Shown here in pieces: positions 11,858-23,070 of a stretch of DNA of 64,000 nucleotides. Under the pieces are notes generated by a model. That model searched no databases, was not told the DNA's origin, and saw only the letters and a program-made list of their open reading frames with translations. A program made the translations under genes and the position numbers. Source of the stretch: Strigamia acuminata (taxonomy: Eukaryota; Arthropoda; Chilopoda; Geophilomorpha; Linotaeniidae); contig OX442316.1 of the NCBI GenBank assembly GCA_949358305.1, positions 4,712,001-4,776,000 on the forward strand, written 5' to 3'. Each line of letters opens with the position of its first letter. Position 1 is the first letter of the stretch.

Positions 11858-14409
11858 TTATTCTTGATCATCAACTTCTTCCTCTTCCTCTTCCTCCTCC
11901 TCCTCCTCATCTCCCTCCGCCTGTTCCTCATCACTTTCCTCGATTCTCGCCTTCTTCTTCTTCGGCTCCGACGCCTCGTCTTCCTCTTCGTCACTATCCG
12001 CCAAAGCTTTCGCCTTTTCTAAACGTCGAGTTCGACGTTCGTCGATGTCCGACGCGTCGCTGTCGGATGAATAAATCGGTCTGTTGTCTAGAGAAGGAAA
12101 AAATCGCATTAATTTGATGTAATTCGAGCTTATTTTGTATGTTTTTACCTCTAAATGCTCCCTTTTTGTATTTATTTTTGATGGCGGATAGCGAGATGGC
12201 GCCTTCGTCGTCATCGTCGTCGTCGTCGTATTGTTCGTTTTCTAAATACATGGAGTTGAGGCCTCTGGAGTGGGCTCGTTCTTTGACGCGGCGCTGCTTG
12301 TTCTCTCTGCGGATGGACGCTTTCAAGCGGTCTTCCTCTTTCTTGATCATTTCGCTTCTGTGCGCTTCGGGATCTTTGCCGACGTTGGGCAAGACGCGGA
12401 TTTTTTGGATTTTCTGGCTTCGGTCGGCGACGGAGATTGTGATTTTCCTGTGCGTGAAGCTGTCGGTGGAATGAGGTCTGAAAGTGAGTTTGGTTCTGAA
12501 AACGGCTTGGCCTTGCAGACCGGTTCCTTGTCGGATAAATAGGTGGTTGTGGTCACATTGGAGTTGTTGTTTGTGAATGTCGAATATTTCGGCGCCAAGA
12601 TGTAACGACATACTGGAAAAACGCAACATAATCATTAAAAATACATCAAAAATCATTAAAAATGCAACAAAATCATTAAAAATGCAACAAAATCATAAAA
12701 ATGCAACAAAATCATAAAAATGCAACAAAATCATAAAAATACATCAAAAATCCTTAAAAATGCAACTAAATTATTAAAAACACATCAAAAATCATTAAAA
12801 ATACATCAAAAGTCGTTAAAAATACATCTAAAATCAATTTAAATCGTTAAAAATACGTCTAAAATCAATTTAAATCGTTAAAAATACATCTAAAATCAAT
12901 TTAAATCGTTAAAAATACGTCTAAAATCAATTTAAATCGTTAAAAATACATCTAAAATATTTAAATCGTTAAAAATACATCTAAAATCAATTTAAATCGT
13001 TAAAAATAGAACAAAAAAACCAACAAAAATTACATCTTTCCAATTCTTACCTTCCGTCCGTCCACCTAACGATTTTCGTGTTACTCTCCCGTACGGGATT
13101 TCCATCCGCATCAAAACCCCATCTCCACCGAACGGTATTTTCAACTTTGAGCTTCAAACGAGCCCGACCTTCCTCATCTAACACTTCATCCTCATCGATT
13201 TCATCTTCGTACGTTGCCGCATCAAACGGTCTACACAAAACATCGACATTTAACGTTAAAACATTAACCAACAAACGTTATTTTTTTTCATATACACGCT
13301 ATACCTCGTTTCCACACTTAAAAAATTGGGTAATTTAACAAAATTTAATTCCTTCCCTAAATCGGCCGTGATTTTAGGAATCTCCACGTCGATTCGAGTC
13401 TCCGGGATTTCCTCATGCACCGGCCGAACGGTTTCTTCGTCTTCGTCGTCCATCGGCGGAGGAGGAGGAGTGGTGGACACCGGTTCCTGGTCCTCTTCTT
13501 CTTCTTTTTCTTCCTCGTTTTTCTCCTCCGCGCCGCTTTCGTCCGATATGTCGTCCGCATCGCCGAATAAATCCTTCGCGGCCGCTAAAACAAATCAAAA
13601 ACATTTTTTTAAAAAAAATCGATTTAAATCGATAAAATACTCGTTTACATGGCTTGTTTTCGTCGTCTTCGGATTGATTTTCGGCATCGGACGTTTGCGA
13701 TTTGGGAGTTCCGGCTTCGGAATGATTCACTTCGTTGTCGGACATTTTCTGCTCGTTGTCGGATTCCTCGCGCTCGTTTTCGCCTTGACTCATTTTCTCG
13801 TCGTCCGAACGTTCTCGTTCGTCCGCCGATTCGGCGTCCTCGTGTTCGTTCTCCGATTTTTCGTTCTCCGATTTTTCTTCCTCCGATTTCTCTCTGTCCG
13901 ACTGCTCGTTTGCCGGCGCCTCGCCGTCGCCCATTTCTTCGGCGTCGCTCGCTGCTTCGTTCTGTTCGTTCTCGTTCTCGGACTCGGCGTGACCGTCCGA
14001 GACTTCGCTTTTCGCGTCTTCGTTGTCCGACTGGTTGCTGGTGGCTGAGCGAACCGATTGATGACTAGCGCCAGATTGGTGACTTTCAGCATCTGATGCT
14101 TGATCATCGCTTTGTTCGGCACCTGTTGAGTGAATTTCATTTGGAAAATTTCGATTTTGTGATGGAAATTTCAATATTACCAGACTGTGCGGGTGAATTT
14201 ACATTCGCGTCGCTTCCGTCGTTTGAATCCGCGGGACTTTTAGCGCCCGATTGATTGCTCGCTTCGTCATCGTTGTCAGAATGTTGGGAACTAGCGGGCG
14301 AATTTGCTGTATGACCATAATAAAACATTTAAATTAGCATTTTCTATCTATCAAATCAAAACAATGTTTCACCTGGGGATTCAGCATCGCTTGAACCGGC
14401 GTCGGCCAT
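11858..14409 (-). CDS. Leo1: LEO1, subunit of the PAF1 transcription elongation complex, seven coding exons, 596 aa
   Basis: LEO1 acts with PAF1, CTR9, CDC73 and RTF1 on elongating RNA polymerase II and chromatin. Coding exons on the minus strand: 14409-14373, 14306-14181, 14122-13649, 13584-13305, 13230-13051, 12612-12149 and 12087-11858. Residues 1-290 are a Ser/Glu/Asp/Gln-rich disordered region typical of the family. The LEO1 core (about 295-480) contains [50 protein letters not shown] and [12 protein letters not shown] Lys-rich helix and an acidic tail ending in poly-Glu follow. It is convergent with FAM20B, with only 59 bases between the two stop codons. Confidence 0.95.
12615..13015. 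repeat. Intronic minisatellite, 20-bp then 31-bp units
   Basis: This fills LEO1 intron 5 (12613-13050). The first part repeats aaaatcattaaaaatgcaac-like units of about 20 bp. The second part repeats a 31-bp unit built from aaatcgttaaaaatacatct and aaaatcaattt, at least five times with few changes. Confidence 0.85.
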
Positions 14410-14881
14410 TTTGTTAGGAGATCTAGATCCAGATCAAGTTCTTATTCAGGGTCACACAAGCAGGAAGCAAGTTTATACATATACCTCGATAAATCGTGGA
14501 ATGCCGGTAAATAGTTAAATACAATTCTAGATGGTAATTTAGACAACTAAATTACGACTTTGTGTGTTTGCTTTGCAGTTTCGACGGAGGAAAGACGTAC
14601 ATCAAACCTTTCATCAAGTGCCAATGAAAATCAAGCCGCCATTAGCAATAATATGACGTCATTGGTATGGTAGATTTAAATTTTTTATTAAGAATTAAGC
14701 ATTTAAAAATAATATTGCTATTTCATGCAATTACAGACACTTGTATAAAAATATTTAAAAACTATGACATCAAACCGTAAATCTAAATAATAATTCAAAA
14801 TAGATACATTTGGCCCCTAGATTTTTTTTTAAAAAATTTACAAAAATAAATGGTGCAAATTTAATTCAATCGACTGCAAAA
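14410..14881. other. Spacer between the M13-like gene and LEO1 (both minus strand)
   Basis: It holds the M13-like 3' UTR and the LEO1 promoter. The short plus-strand frame at 14579-14667 has splice-like borders but no compatible continuation, so no gene is called. Confidence 0.4.
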
Positions 14882-17800
14882 TCACCACGTTTGGCATTTG
14901 CGAGCGGAATTCATTGGAGACGAATACGAGCAACCAAATGCTGAAGAAAATTCGGACATCTGCGAAACGACGCCATTAACTCTAAAAACCGAAATAAAAA
15001 TATTAGTAAACAATAAATGGATCGGTATAATATCAACCTTATTCGATTTGGTGATGATTTATCTCCAACCAATTCATTAGACAACGTTTCAGGCGTCAAT
15101 TCGGAACATAAACTCTAAAAATAATTAATTATTTAATTAATGATAAAACAAGACCATCGCAACAAAAATAGTTCACAAATGTACCGATAGGGGATTCCTG
15201 GCGGTACATTTCTGAACTATTGTATTTCGGGGATCTTACTTGTCCATAACTTATGAAAAACTGTTGTTCTTTCGTGTAATCTGGGATTGCTGGAAGTAAT
15301 TTATATTCTCTGTGTTTAGATGCCCAATTTATAAAGCTCTAAATATATAATCAATAAATTAACATCAATTTGTATCAAAATAGGAGCAGATTACGTGATA
15401 AGCGAGTGTTAATCCACCGAAGTCGGCCATGTTTTCATCCTGAGTTGTGACTGCATCTAACTTGATTCTCGCATCATCGCTAGATTCGCCACCCTTTAGA
15501 ATGTACATTTCTCATTAATATTAATAATTTAATTTATTATAATAGTTACATCTATCTTGAGGATGTTTTCGGAGTATTCATTTATGAGACATCTTTGATG
15601 TCTCGCATACATCTCGCACGTGTTATTGTTCCACCAATCAGGCAAAAAAGGTGATTGGTTATAATTTTGGTAGATAATATCTGCATTTTCAAAACCTTGT
15701 ACTAGAGCTCTGCTCATGAGCCACCCAAGTGAACCAAAATTTAAAGCCCTGTTTGTAGAAACAAAAATTTAACGTTTTTTAATTCAATTTTGGTTCTAAC
15801 TCACGCAAATTGCTTTGAATCAAACAGAGGTTCTTGTAGAAGGTAGTAAGGCACAACTGTAAATAATATTTAAAAATGAATTGTAATGAAGGAATTTTTG
15901 ATAGTTTTACCCAAGTTTTTCCTGGAGAGTGTTATGAATGGGACGGTTTGGTCGAAAATGTGTGACATGTACCTTAGAAATGGCGAAAATTAATGATTGT
16001 TCCAATGAATATTAAATAGATTTGTACCATTCACGATTTATCTGATCTTTTAGCCATTTCACTGCCAAGATATTCTGGTAATTGACACCTTTTATGATGT
16101 TGTGGAAGAAATCCGACTTCAAAATAATGAGCTAGAATTTAAAAAGTTGATTATTTTTATTTTAGAAAGAAGAATCTTTGTGTGGTTCTTACATTTAGAT
16201 AATGCTGCACTAGTTTTGAACCGTTTATTCCTGATGGGAATTCTTCATAGAAGAAAGCTCCGTCAACCTAGTAAGTAACCAAAATAAATATAACTTTGAT
16301 TCCACAGATTTAGTTTACTTTTGTACCAATTTTTTTGTCCCAATTTTTGATTCTTCATCCATCCAATCATAATCATTTATCCTTTCAATAAATGTCTTCC
16401 TGATCTCATAAAAATACTTTTTAACCTTAAAATAAAAGGAACAATTAAAATTTGTGGAATAAAATTCTGTATTCTGAATTTCCACTCATCGGGGGCCCCT
16501 TTGTCGCATATGTATTTATAATAATAAGTGTATTTTTTAAATTTTTGTACTTAAGGGCCCCACAATACCTAAATCTGGCCCTGAATTTGGTAACTGCTAC
16601 CGTAATGTACGTACATTTTCAATTTCAATCCTTGAAATAAAATTGTCAACATATAAGGCTCCTATTCCCATCGGGAATAACTTTTCCACTTCTTCGATAC
16701 AAAATTCCCAGCGACTTTTGCTCTGTGTTGATCCTAAATAGTTGGAATATTTTTGTTAGATTTTGTTACATATAGAGATATCAGCAAAAATATTTTTCAC
16801 CAGTCAAAGCATTTTGAAAATTCTCCAACACTTTCTGGAAGTTTTTAGACAAATATGGAGAATAATGATGAACTAATGTCCATATCATGTAATTATTCAT
16901 AACGCTAGAAAATATAAGCAGATTATAAAAAAAAAGTATTAAAAATGCTGTTTAGTCTAAATCAGTAGTGCTTCTCAAAGTGTGGTTTGCGAGTAATACC
17001 ATATTACCCCGTTTATTACCACATGTCGGTAAAGTGCGAGTATTACCGGCATGCTGGTGTAAGTAAGTACGAATTTTTTTTTTAATTTTGAGCCCAAAAC
17101 ATGCTTAAAACGCATATTTAAATGTCCAGGATGTAGGAAATTGGCCTAAATTTCTATAAATTTTCCCAAAAATTTAATAGTAATCTTCAGAATATCAAGA
17201 AAACAAATTTCAGGCTCAAATTTTAACATAATTATTCATCTGGCTATTTTAAACAAAAAAAACGGTTTTTTTCACTTATCCCAGCATGTTTCGCTCTATA
17301 CCCGCATGCCGGTACAGACTTTTTACGTGCGATTTGAAAACCGTCATAAACCCATGCCCAACGGCATGTGGCAATAAGCGGGGTAATAATTCTAATCCCC
17401 GACATATTGGAACAAAAAATACTGGTCCGCGACATTAAATAGTTTGAGAAGCACTGGTCTAAATGGTCTAAATGCGCCTAGTAAATCTACACTCACTCAT
17501 GGTCAGTGCTTGAAAACAGTTTGGAGACTTCCTGCAAGTATGTTTTATTTGCAAGAATCATAGTTGTGTCTGGGATTGCAAACCCCGGAAATGCAATATT
17601 CAAGTATTCCCTCCAATATATCTAGACAAACAAAATAAGATAGCGTAATCTAATCCTTAAGAAGTTAAATTTCTTTGAGCATTTTACTCGACGACTCCAA
17701 GAATTAAGTTCGGAAACAGATATCAATTCCTGAGGAAAGCGTAGCCTGGTTCGGTAATCATCATCAGGATACACCTAAATGCAATAATAGTATTACTATA

Positions 17801-19875
17801 AAAATCAATTTCTTCTTCCACATTTTCAGTATTTTTCTCAAGGTTTAAAAAAAATCTTCAAGGTTTTCCCATCAAATTGTCAAACTTTATCTCGCATCTC
17901 CATAAACAAGGCCACCAATATTTCATAACTTGAAATTACCCACTTCAAAAAGGCCTAAATTATATGGACCTTGGTCTACATCTAGCATGTTAAAGCGAGA
18001 AACCTTAGGTAATCGGTGGGTTAATGTTACTGTTATGCGAGATACATGCTACATCAAATTCATAACCCAAGATCCAAAATCATACATGAGCTAATCTTTT
18101 TTCAAAGTAGAAAACTTCATCTGCAAACAATTTGGCTTTTGGCCCGGTGGCTCCCAAAAGAACAGCCGTGTCGTGCATCAAGCGTTTGTACGCTTCGACA
18201 ACCTGTTTAAATGCAATAATCACATAAAAATCCTTTGCTTATTTCTTGAATTCTACTTTACCCCATCATAATGATTCCTAAAGTAGTACTTTTTATCTGG
18301 AAGACCAAGTCCAGAGGGCATAATCTGCAATTAAAGAACAATAAATTGAAATATCACAATGAAATCGATGTTTATGGGCACTTAAATTGCATTTTTACAG
18401 TTACACAATTGATTTAAATGCATTGAAATTGAAGTGCATGTAAACTAGGAAGTAGGAACGTTGCCAAAAGAACGTTTCATATGTCAAGGACATAAATTAG
18501 TCTCATCTTTTGACAAAACAGACTCAAGTAGCATTAGACACATCAAATTGCATACAATACAACAGTTTCAAACAATTTTGGCATCATTTTATTACAAACC
18601 AACTACAAATTCCATCTTTCAAGGCAATGTACCTGAAAGATATCCACAATTTGTATTTTATCAATTCAAAATGGCCAGGCAAAGAGTGTTCTGCCGGACG
18701 ACTTTCTTAAAGACCCCCAAAGCTTAAGTTTTACCAGTTTCAACGTAGGTCTGCCTCTGGACCATTTATCGAAGTACTGACTAGACCAGAGGTTCCCAAA
18801 CTGGACTAGACCCAATGCTGCTTAACTTCTGTTTTCTATTGGGGAACAAACGACAGATCTGGTCCGGCCCGGCGGAATACCAGGAATTTCCCAGTGGCCC
18901 GACCTATCCAGATTTCCCGGTACTAAATTTGTTCCTGACGGGTCGGATCAAGCACTGCTGGACTGGCCCGGTGGCCCGTAGCCGCTTTGGCCTGACCCGA
19001 CTTCATTAATTGTGGCCCGGACACCCAGATTTCCCGGCAATAAATTTGTTCCCAGTCCAGCCCTGGGATCAAGCATCGCTTAGTCCGGCCCTGTCGAGCG
19101 TACCTACCTCTATCTTGGCGACTTTATCGTCAACTGCCACGACCGGCCGGAAAAACGGATTCACCCCGTATTCCACGTGCAGTTTGCGTAAAACTTCGTT
19201 ATTGTCCCACTGGCTTTTCACCCAGTTACCGAGAACGTTCCATCCATACAATTGGTCAATAATTCTCGTCAGGGGATGCGTACTTGCAGCGTCAATACTT
19301 TCAGTATTCATGCAAGACTCGTAAAAGCTCTTCATCTTCCATTCCAGCGACGAAACGTTGGAAGAATACGCCTTAGTGTTGAGTAAATCGCGAACCCTAC
19401 CGCGGTATTCCCTCAAATGTTGACTCATTCGACTCTCACGACCGGAAGTTGCAACTCCGTAGCCCTTTTTCTCCACTTTGTTCCACACGCCGCACGAAAA
19501 GGAGTAGAAATCTTGACAGGGGTTCACATTTTGGTCCATTTTCTCGAGGATGTTTGCACTTGTGCGCAGACAGAGCGGCGTCGCACATATGTTCGACGAG
19601 TGTTTCTGATACAGTGCCAACTTGACAGCTAATGCGATGATAGCAATTAAAAAAATTAACAATACGATGCAGAGAACGAGCAGTAATACTAGTCCGAGCC
19701 ACGTGAGTCCCAGGCAGGAAAACTTGCGTCGGAATTTGTCGCGCGTCGTTTCGTTTTTAAGTTTTGTCGCGTCGCCGTCCGCCAAACAGTTGTCGTTTTC
19801 CCGGTACGTTTTCTCGATTTCGTCGTTTTCGCCCAGTTTGGGGACGAGTTTGCGGTGACCGGTGTTTTCGCCCAT
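14882..19875 (-). CDS. M13/neprilysin-like type II membrane protein with lost zinc motif, 17 coding exons, 782 aa
   Basis: Family M13 normally comprises zinc ectopeptidases of the cell surface. Coding exons (minus): 19875-19108, 18324-18262, 18202-18086, 17774-17688, 17621-17497, 16904-16801, 16733-16615, 16425-16327, 16267-16193, 16131-16028, 15972-15911, 15856-15805, 15748-15550, 15493-15395, 15338-15240, 15114-15038 and 14981-14882. All phases agree. It has a cytoplasmic tail, a transmembrane segment at 58-84, the M13 N-domain with NPCQDFYSFSCGVWN and SGLGLPDKKYY, and a C-terminal end resembling the family's EFSSAFGC...KCQTW. The HExxH site is replaced: the region reads GWLMSRALVQGF, so H, E and H are R605, A606 and Q609. 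The third-ligand motif survives as ENMAD (678-682). The substrate-binding NAYY motif is not recognisable. It is probably a non-catalytic receptor-like or binding protein. Confidence 0.9.
15167..15221. repeat. Intronic hairpin, 20-bp arms
   Basis: Arms 15167-15186 (aatagttcacaaatgtaccg) and 15202-15221 are inverted copies with one mismatch, separated by 15 bases, inside the intron between exons 15 and 16 of the M13-like gene. It could be a tiny MITE or an RNA hairpin. Confidence 0.7.
16963..17456. mobile_element. hAT-type MITE with 8-bp target duplication
   Basis: The element begins CAGTAGTGCTTCTCAAA and ends TTTGAGAAGCACTG. It is flanked by perfect 8-bp direct repeats gtctaaat at 16955-16962 and 17457-17464. 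Inner sequences are also inverted: attaccccgtttattaccac near 17005 against its counterpart near 17385. The 494-bp element has no transposase ORF. It lies in the intron between exons 5 and 6 of the M13-like gene. The 8-bp duplication and CAG...CTG ends indicate the hAT superfamily. Confidence 0.88.
18793..19100. mobile_element. Probable degraded transposon with a tandem duplication of about 125-130 bp
   Basis: In the first intron of the M13-like gene, the sequence agaggttcccaaact near 18788 resembles a hAT terminus. After it, a GC-richer segment is present twice (about 18909 and 19025), each copy containing ccagatttcccgg, then ataaatttgttcc or a variant, and gatcaagca. No right terminus was found. 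Confidence 0.45.
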
Positions 19876-20907
19876 TTTGCGATCAATCGGTGGTGGAATT
19901 TTGAGTAAAAGTTTTCACATATTATAGAGAAAGCTGCAATTGAGTGGAGAATGACAATCGAGGTGATTAGGTCGGAATCGGATTGTTATTGACTGTTACC
20001 GTGTATCTAGGGGGACGCGGGTACATCGAGTTCGAAGTCTCGGCCGGTTGTGTTTGAAAAACTTACCCTGCAGCGAGGTGACGTCATTTTTTTGTTTCTG
20101 ACCGTGTTTCACGTTCCATATGTTGAGTTTGGTCGTGCAGGGAAGTTGGATTTTTTACCTTAGATTTCCCTGTTGTTTGTTATGATGGTTTGGTGGGTTT
20201 CCTTTTGGTTTTGTGGTTTGGTTATTGGAGAGAATGAGTTGGTGGAATAAACTGAACAAGTTGGTTATTTTAATTTGGTTTATTAATTTGTTTATTTCGT
20301 ATCATCGCGAAAGTTTTATCAGTAGATGTTTATCGTGGAGTTGATTCCACATTCTGACGCTAGATTGCAGCAGTGTTTCTGCCATCACGGCGCCATTTTC
20401 AAGAGGTGGTCAATTTAGATAAAATAGCAGTGGCGGAGTAATTGTGGGCTCTTGGAGGATGAAAAACATGAAAATATACATCTTTATATACATATATGTT
20501 ACCGGAAATCCAAGCTACGGTTCCGCTAAAAGCCCAAAGTTGACTTGATACGCTCGCTGTAGTGTTATCGTTGTTTTAATGTCTGACACTCATACATCGT
20601 GCGAGGGTATTTTTGTGATTACACGTCGGCCAAACTCAAAACTGATTTTTATTTCTCATTTTTACAGAAATTAGCAAAGTCCGGTGCGAAATGAATCAAC
20701 GACACGCCATTTATTTCAACTAAATAACGAAATATAGAGATATGATCCATCCAATCCCAGCACAACCAACTCAACTCGCGGTAACGTAAAATATTCACCA
20801 ACTTGGTATAAAAAAAAAATTGATAAAAATTCAAATTTTTATTAACTATACAAGAAATAACTAGCCCCACATTAGTTACACATTTCTAGTCGTTTACCAG
20901 AACGAAT
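19876..20907. other. Spacer between the MADF-BESS gene and the M13-like gene
   Basis: It holds the M13-like promoter (GC-richer at 19880-20090) and, nearer 20900, the 3' UTR of the MADF-BESS gene. No further coding exon was seen. Confidence 0.4.
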
Positions 20908-22314
20908 TCACTGAGATTGATTCGACTCCAAATCAAACAATATTTCCTCCACTTTCATTTTAAACGAATGGCGCTTTTTCCCGCTCAACTTTCGCAACCT
21001 CTGCGACAAACTCATGGCGTAATAGTGCAAATCGTCCTCGCAGTGTGAAACCGACGCATTTATTCTGGAATCGAGTTTTGACAAGGTGGAATGTATGGAA
21101 TGCAACAAGTCCATCTCGTCACCGTCCTCCTCCTCCTCCTCCTGCATGCTTTTCAAGCGCGAATGAATCCGCACGTTGTCGTTCATGTTGTCGTTCATGA
21201 GCGACGACGGGAGACGGATCGCCGAGACGGATGGGATGGGCGTGATGGTTACGCTGTTGGTGCCGGCCTCGTCTGGGTTCAGAGTGGGTGGAAATGTGGC
21301 TAAACCCGGTTCGATTTTGATAGGAATGTTCGCGGGCGGCGATGAGATGAAGATGGTCGGCGTAAGGCACTGGGAGTCGATCGACGAATAGCTGTGGTTA
21401 TCGCTCGCATTGCTCCCTGAGTTCCACGCGGTTATCTGTGTCGATGAATGACTGTTGATGGAATCGTCAGCTTCCAATGAGTTGTTCATCTCTTTTTCAT
21501 CGTCGTCGTCTTCGTCGCACATGTCCATGTTGTCCTTGTTCGGATCATCGGCGAAATCGACCATCGGTGTTCGCCATCTACAATAATTGGTAATAAATCA
21601 GTCTTGTCACGACAATCAAACCTAATGGTTGTCTTACACATCTCTCACAAACTTAGTTACATCTTATTTACGTCAATTGTAACGTAAATAAGGGTCGCTA
21701 CGGTAATTACAACGTAATTTCGGCTGTGTACTTGATAGATACGTTAATTATAACGCGATTAAGGCTTGTTACTTGATAGTTACGTTAATAATAACGTAAT
21801 TAATGCTTATTACGCCAATTATGACGTAATTAAGACTTGTTACGTCAATTATTACTCGATAGTTAAATTAATTACAACGTAATTGAGGTTTATTGCTTGA
21901 TAGTTGCGTTATTTTCACGTAATTACCTCCTAAGTTTCAGTGTTTTTTCTAAAATAGTTTCTAAAATTGGGTAGAGTCGCCATTTTGGTGGGCTGACGTA
22001 GGCTTTATCGTAGATTTTCTTTTTCGTGCAAAACACGCGTCGTTCTCTGATATATCGGTCCTTCAGACTCCGCCATTTCTTCTGAATGATGCCGGCTGTA
22101 AATAAATGGAGAAATTAATATTCGTTTAGAATTCAAAGTGTTGAGGCGATTTACTGGGAACGTTGAATTGTTCGGCGATGGCTTGCCACCAGTTTTCTTT
22201 TAAAACATTATTTTTATAGCCGGGATCGCACGGATCGAATAGAAATGGGTACTGGCGGATAACGGTGATTAACTCATCGAGGTTTACTTTATATCGCCGT
22301 CTTCTCGACGCCAT
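20908..22314 (-). CDS. MADF-BESS domain transcription factor, three coding exons, 332 aa
   Basis: Arthropod-expanded family of DNA-binding regulators related to Adf1. Coding exons (minus): 22314-22155, 22095-21927 and 21577-20908. The MADF domain occupies residues about 10-95, with LITVIRQYPFLFDPCDPGYK, the tryptophans of NWWQAIAEQF, and KKWRSLKDRYIRERR. The middle is acidic and Ser/Pro-rich. The C-terminal BESS motif (about 291-328) contains YYAMSLSQRLRKLS followed by FKMKVEEILFDLE. The start ATG lies in an AAAATGGCG context. The specific orthologue cannot be named from sequence alone. Confidence 0.9.
21605..21925. repeat. Degenerate tandem repeat with palindromic ACGT cores
   Basis: Intron 2 of the MADF-BESS gene holds about six diverged copies of a unit containing cttgatagttacgttaatta and taacgtaattaaggcttgtta. 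Each copy carries inverted TTACGT/ACGTAA pairs. Confidence 0.75.
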
Positions 22315-23070
22315 TTTGTTTAGCTATCAAAGCCACCAAAATGGTAATAAAATTAAGAAAAATGTGTGTAAATCGATATGATTTCATAGTTTTATAATTT
22401 GTGTTGATGATTTAGACACATTTGTTGTGCAAATTTGCTCTTAAATTTAGTGTTTTTGTTTTACTGTTTGTTTTAGCTATGGTGCTGTGGTGGAGACCTC
22501 TCTACGGTGGCTCGTGAGAGACATCTCGAATTTAGTTGCGAGTTTTTATTTTTTTTAAATACGACGTGAATGAAGAAATTATAGCAAAGATAAAAATCTT
22601 TATTTATAGGAATGTTCCTCAAATAAAACTAGTGAATTAATTAATTAATAATAATATTAATATTTTAAAAGATAAAAATGTTAATATTTTGGACAGTTAA
22701 AATATTTTGCACAACATTCAAAGTTCATTTTTGATAGTTTGACCAAAGGTTAAAAAAAAAAAGCAACGCAGGTCCCATCATTTTTTGTCTTTAAATAAAA
22801 GAAGAAAAAAATATAGTTCAAAATTGATAGTTATGAAGAAAATATATTTTTAAAATAAAAAAAAAAATATGATAGAAGTTATTGCTCATAAGACGAGATC
22901 TAAGCAATCGAACCAGTCAAAAAAAGAAAAAGAAAAAACGTACAAATTCATAAACAACAACAGAAACAAAAGAAAACTATTTTCTTGTCCTATATGGACA
23001 TTCTCTGAATCAATTGGTTGAGTTTGTTCCTTCTTTGGTTCATTTTTTGGTCACTTGGTACATGAAAATG
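22315..23070. other. Spacer between HNF4 (3' end) and MADF-BESS (5' end)
   Basis: Both flanking genes are on the minus strand. The stretch holds the HNF4 3' UTR and MADF-BESS upstream DNA. It is A/T-rich with poly-A runs near 22850-22870, and no exon was found. Confidence 0.4.

Noticed and set aside
13326-14068. Long Phe/Arg-rich plus-strand frames
   Set aside because: Antisense of the acidic repeat region of LEO1; the minus strand has the real gene with consistent splicing.
14882-19875. M13-like gene as a pseudogene
   Set aside because: All 17 exons are open, phases agree and non-catalytic family motifs are kept; loss is confined to catalytic and substrate motifs.
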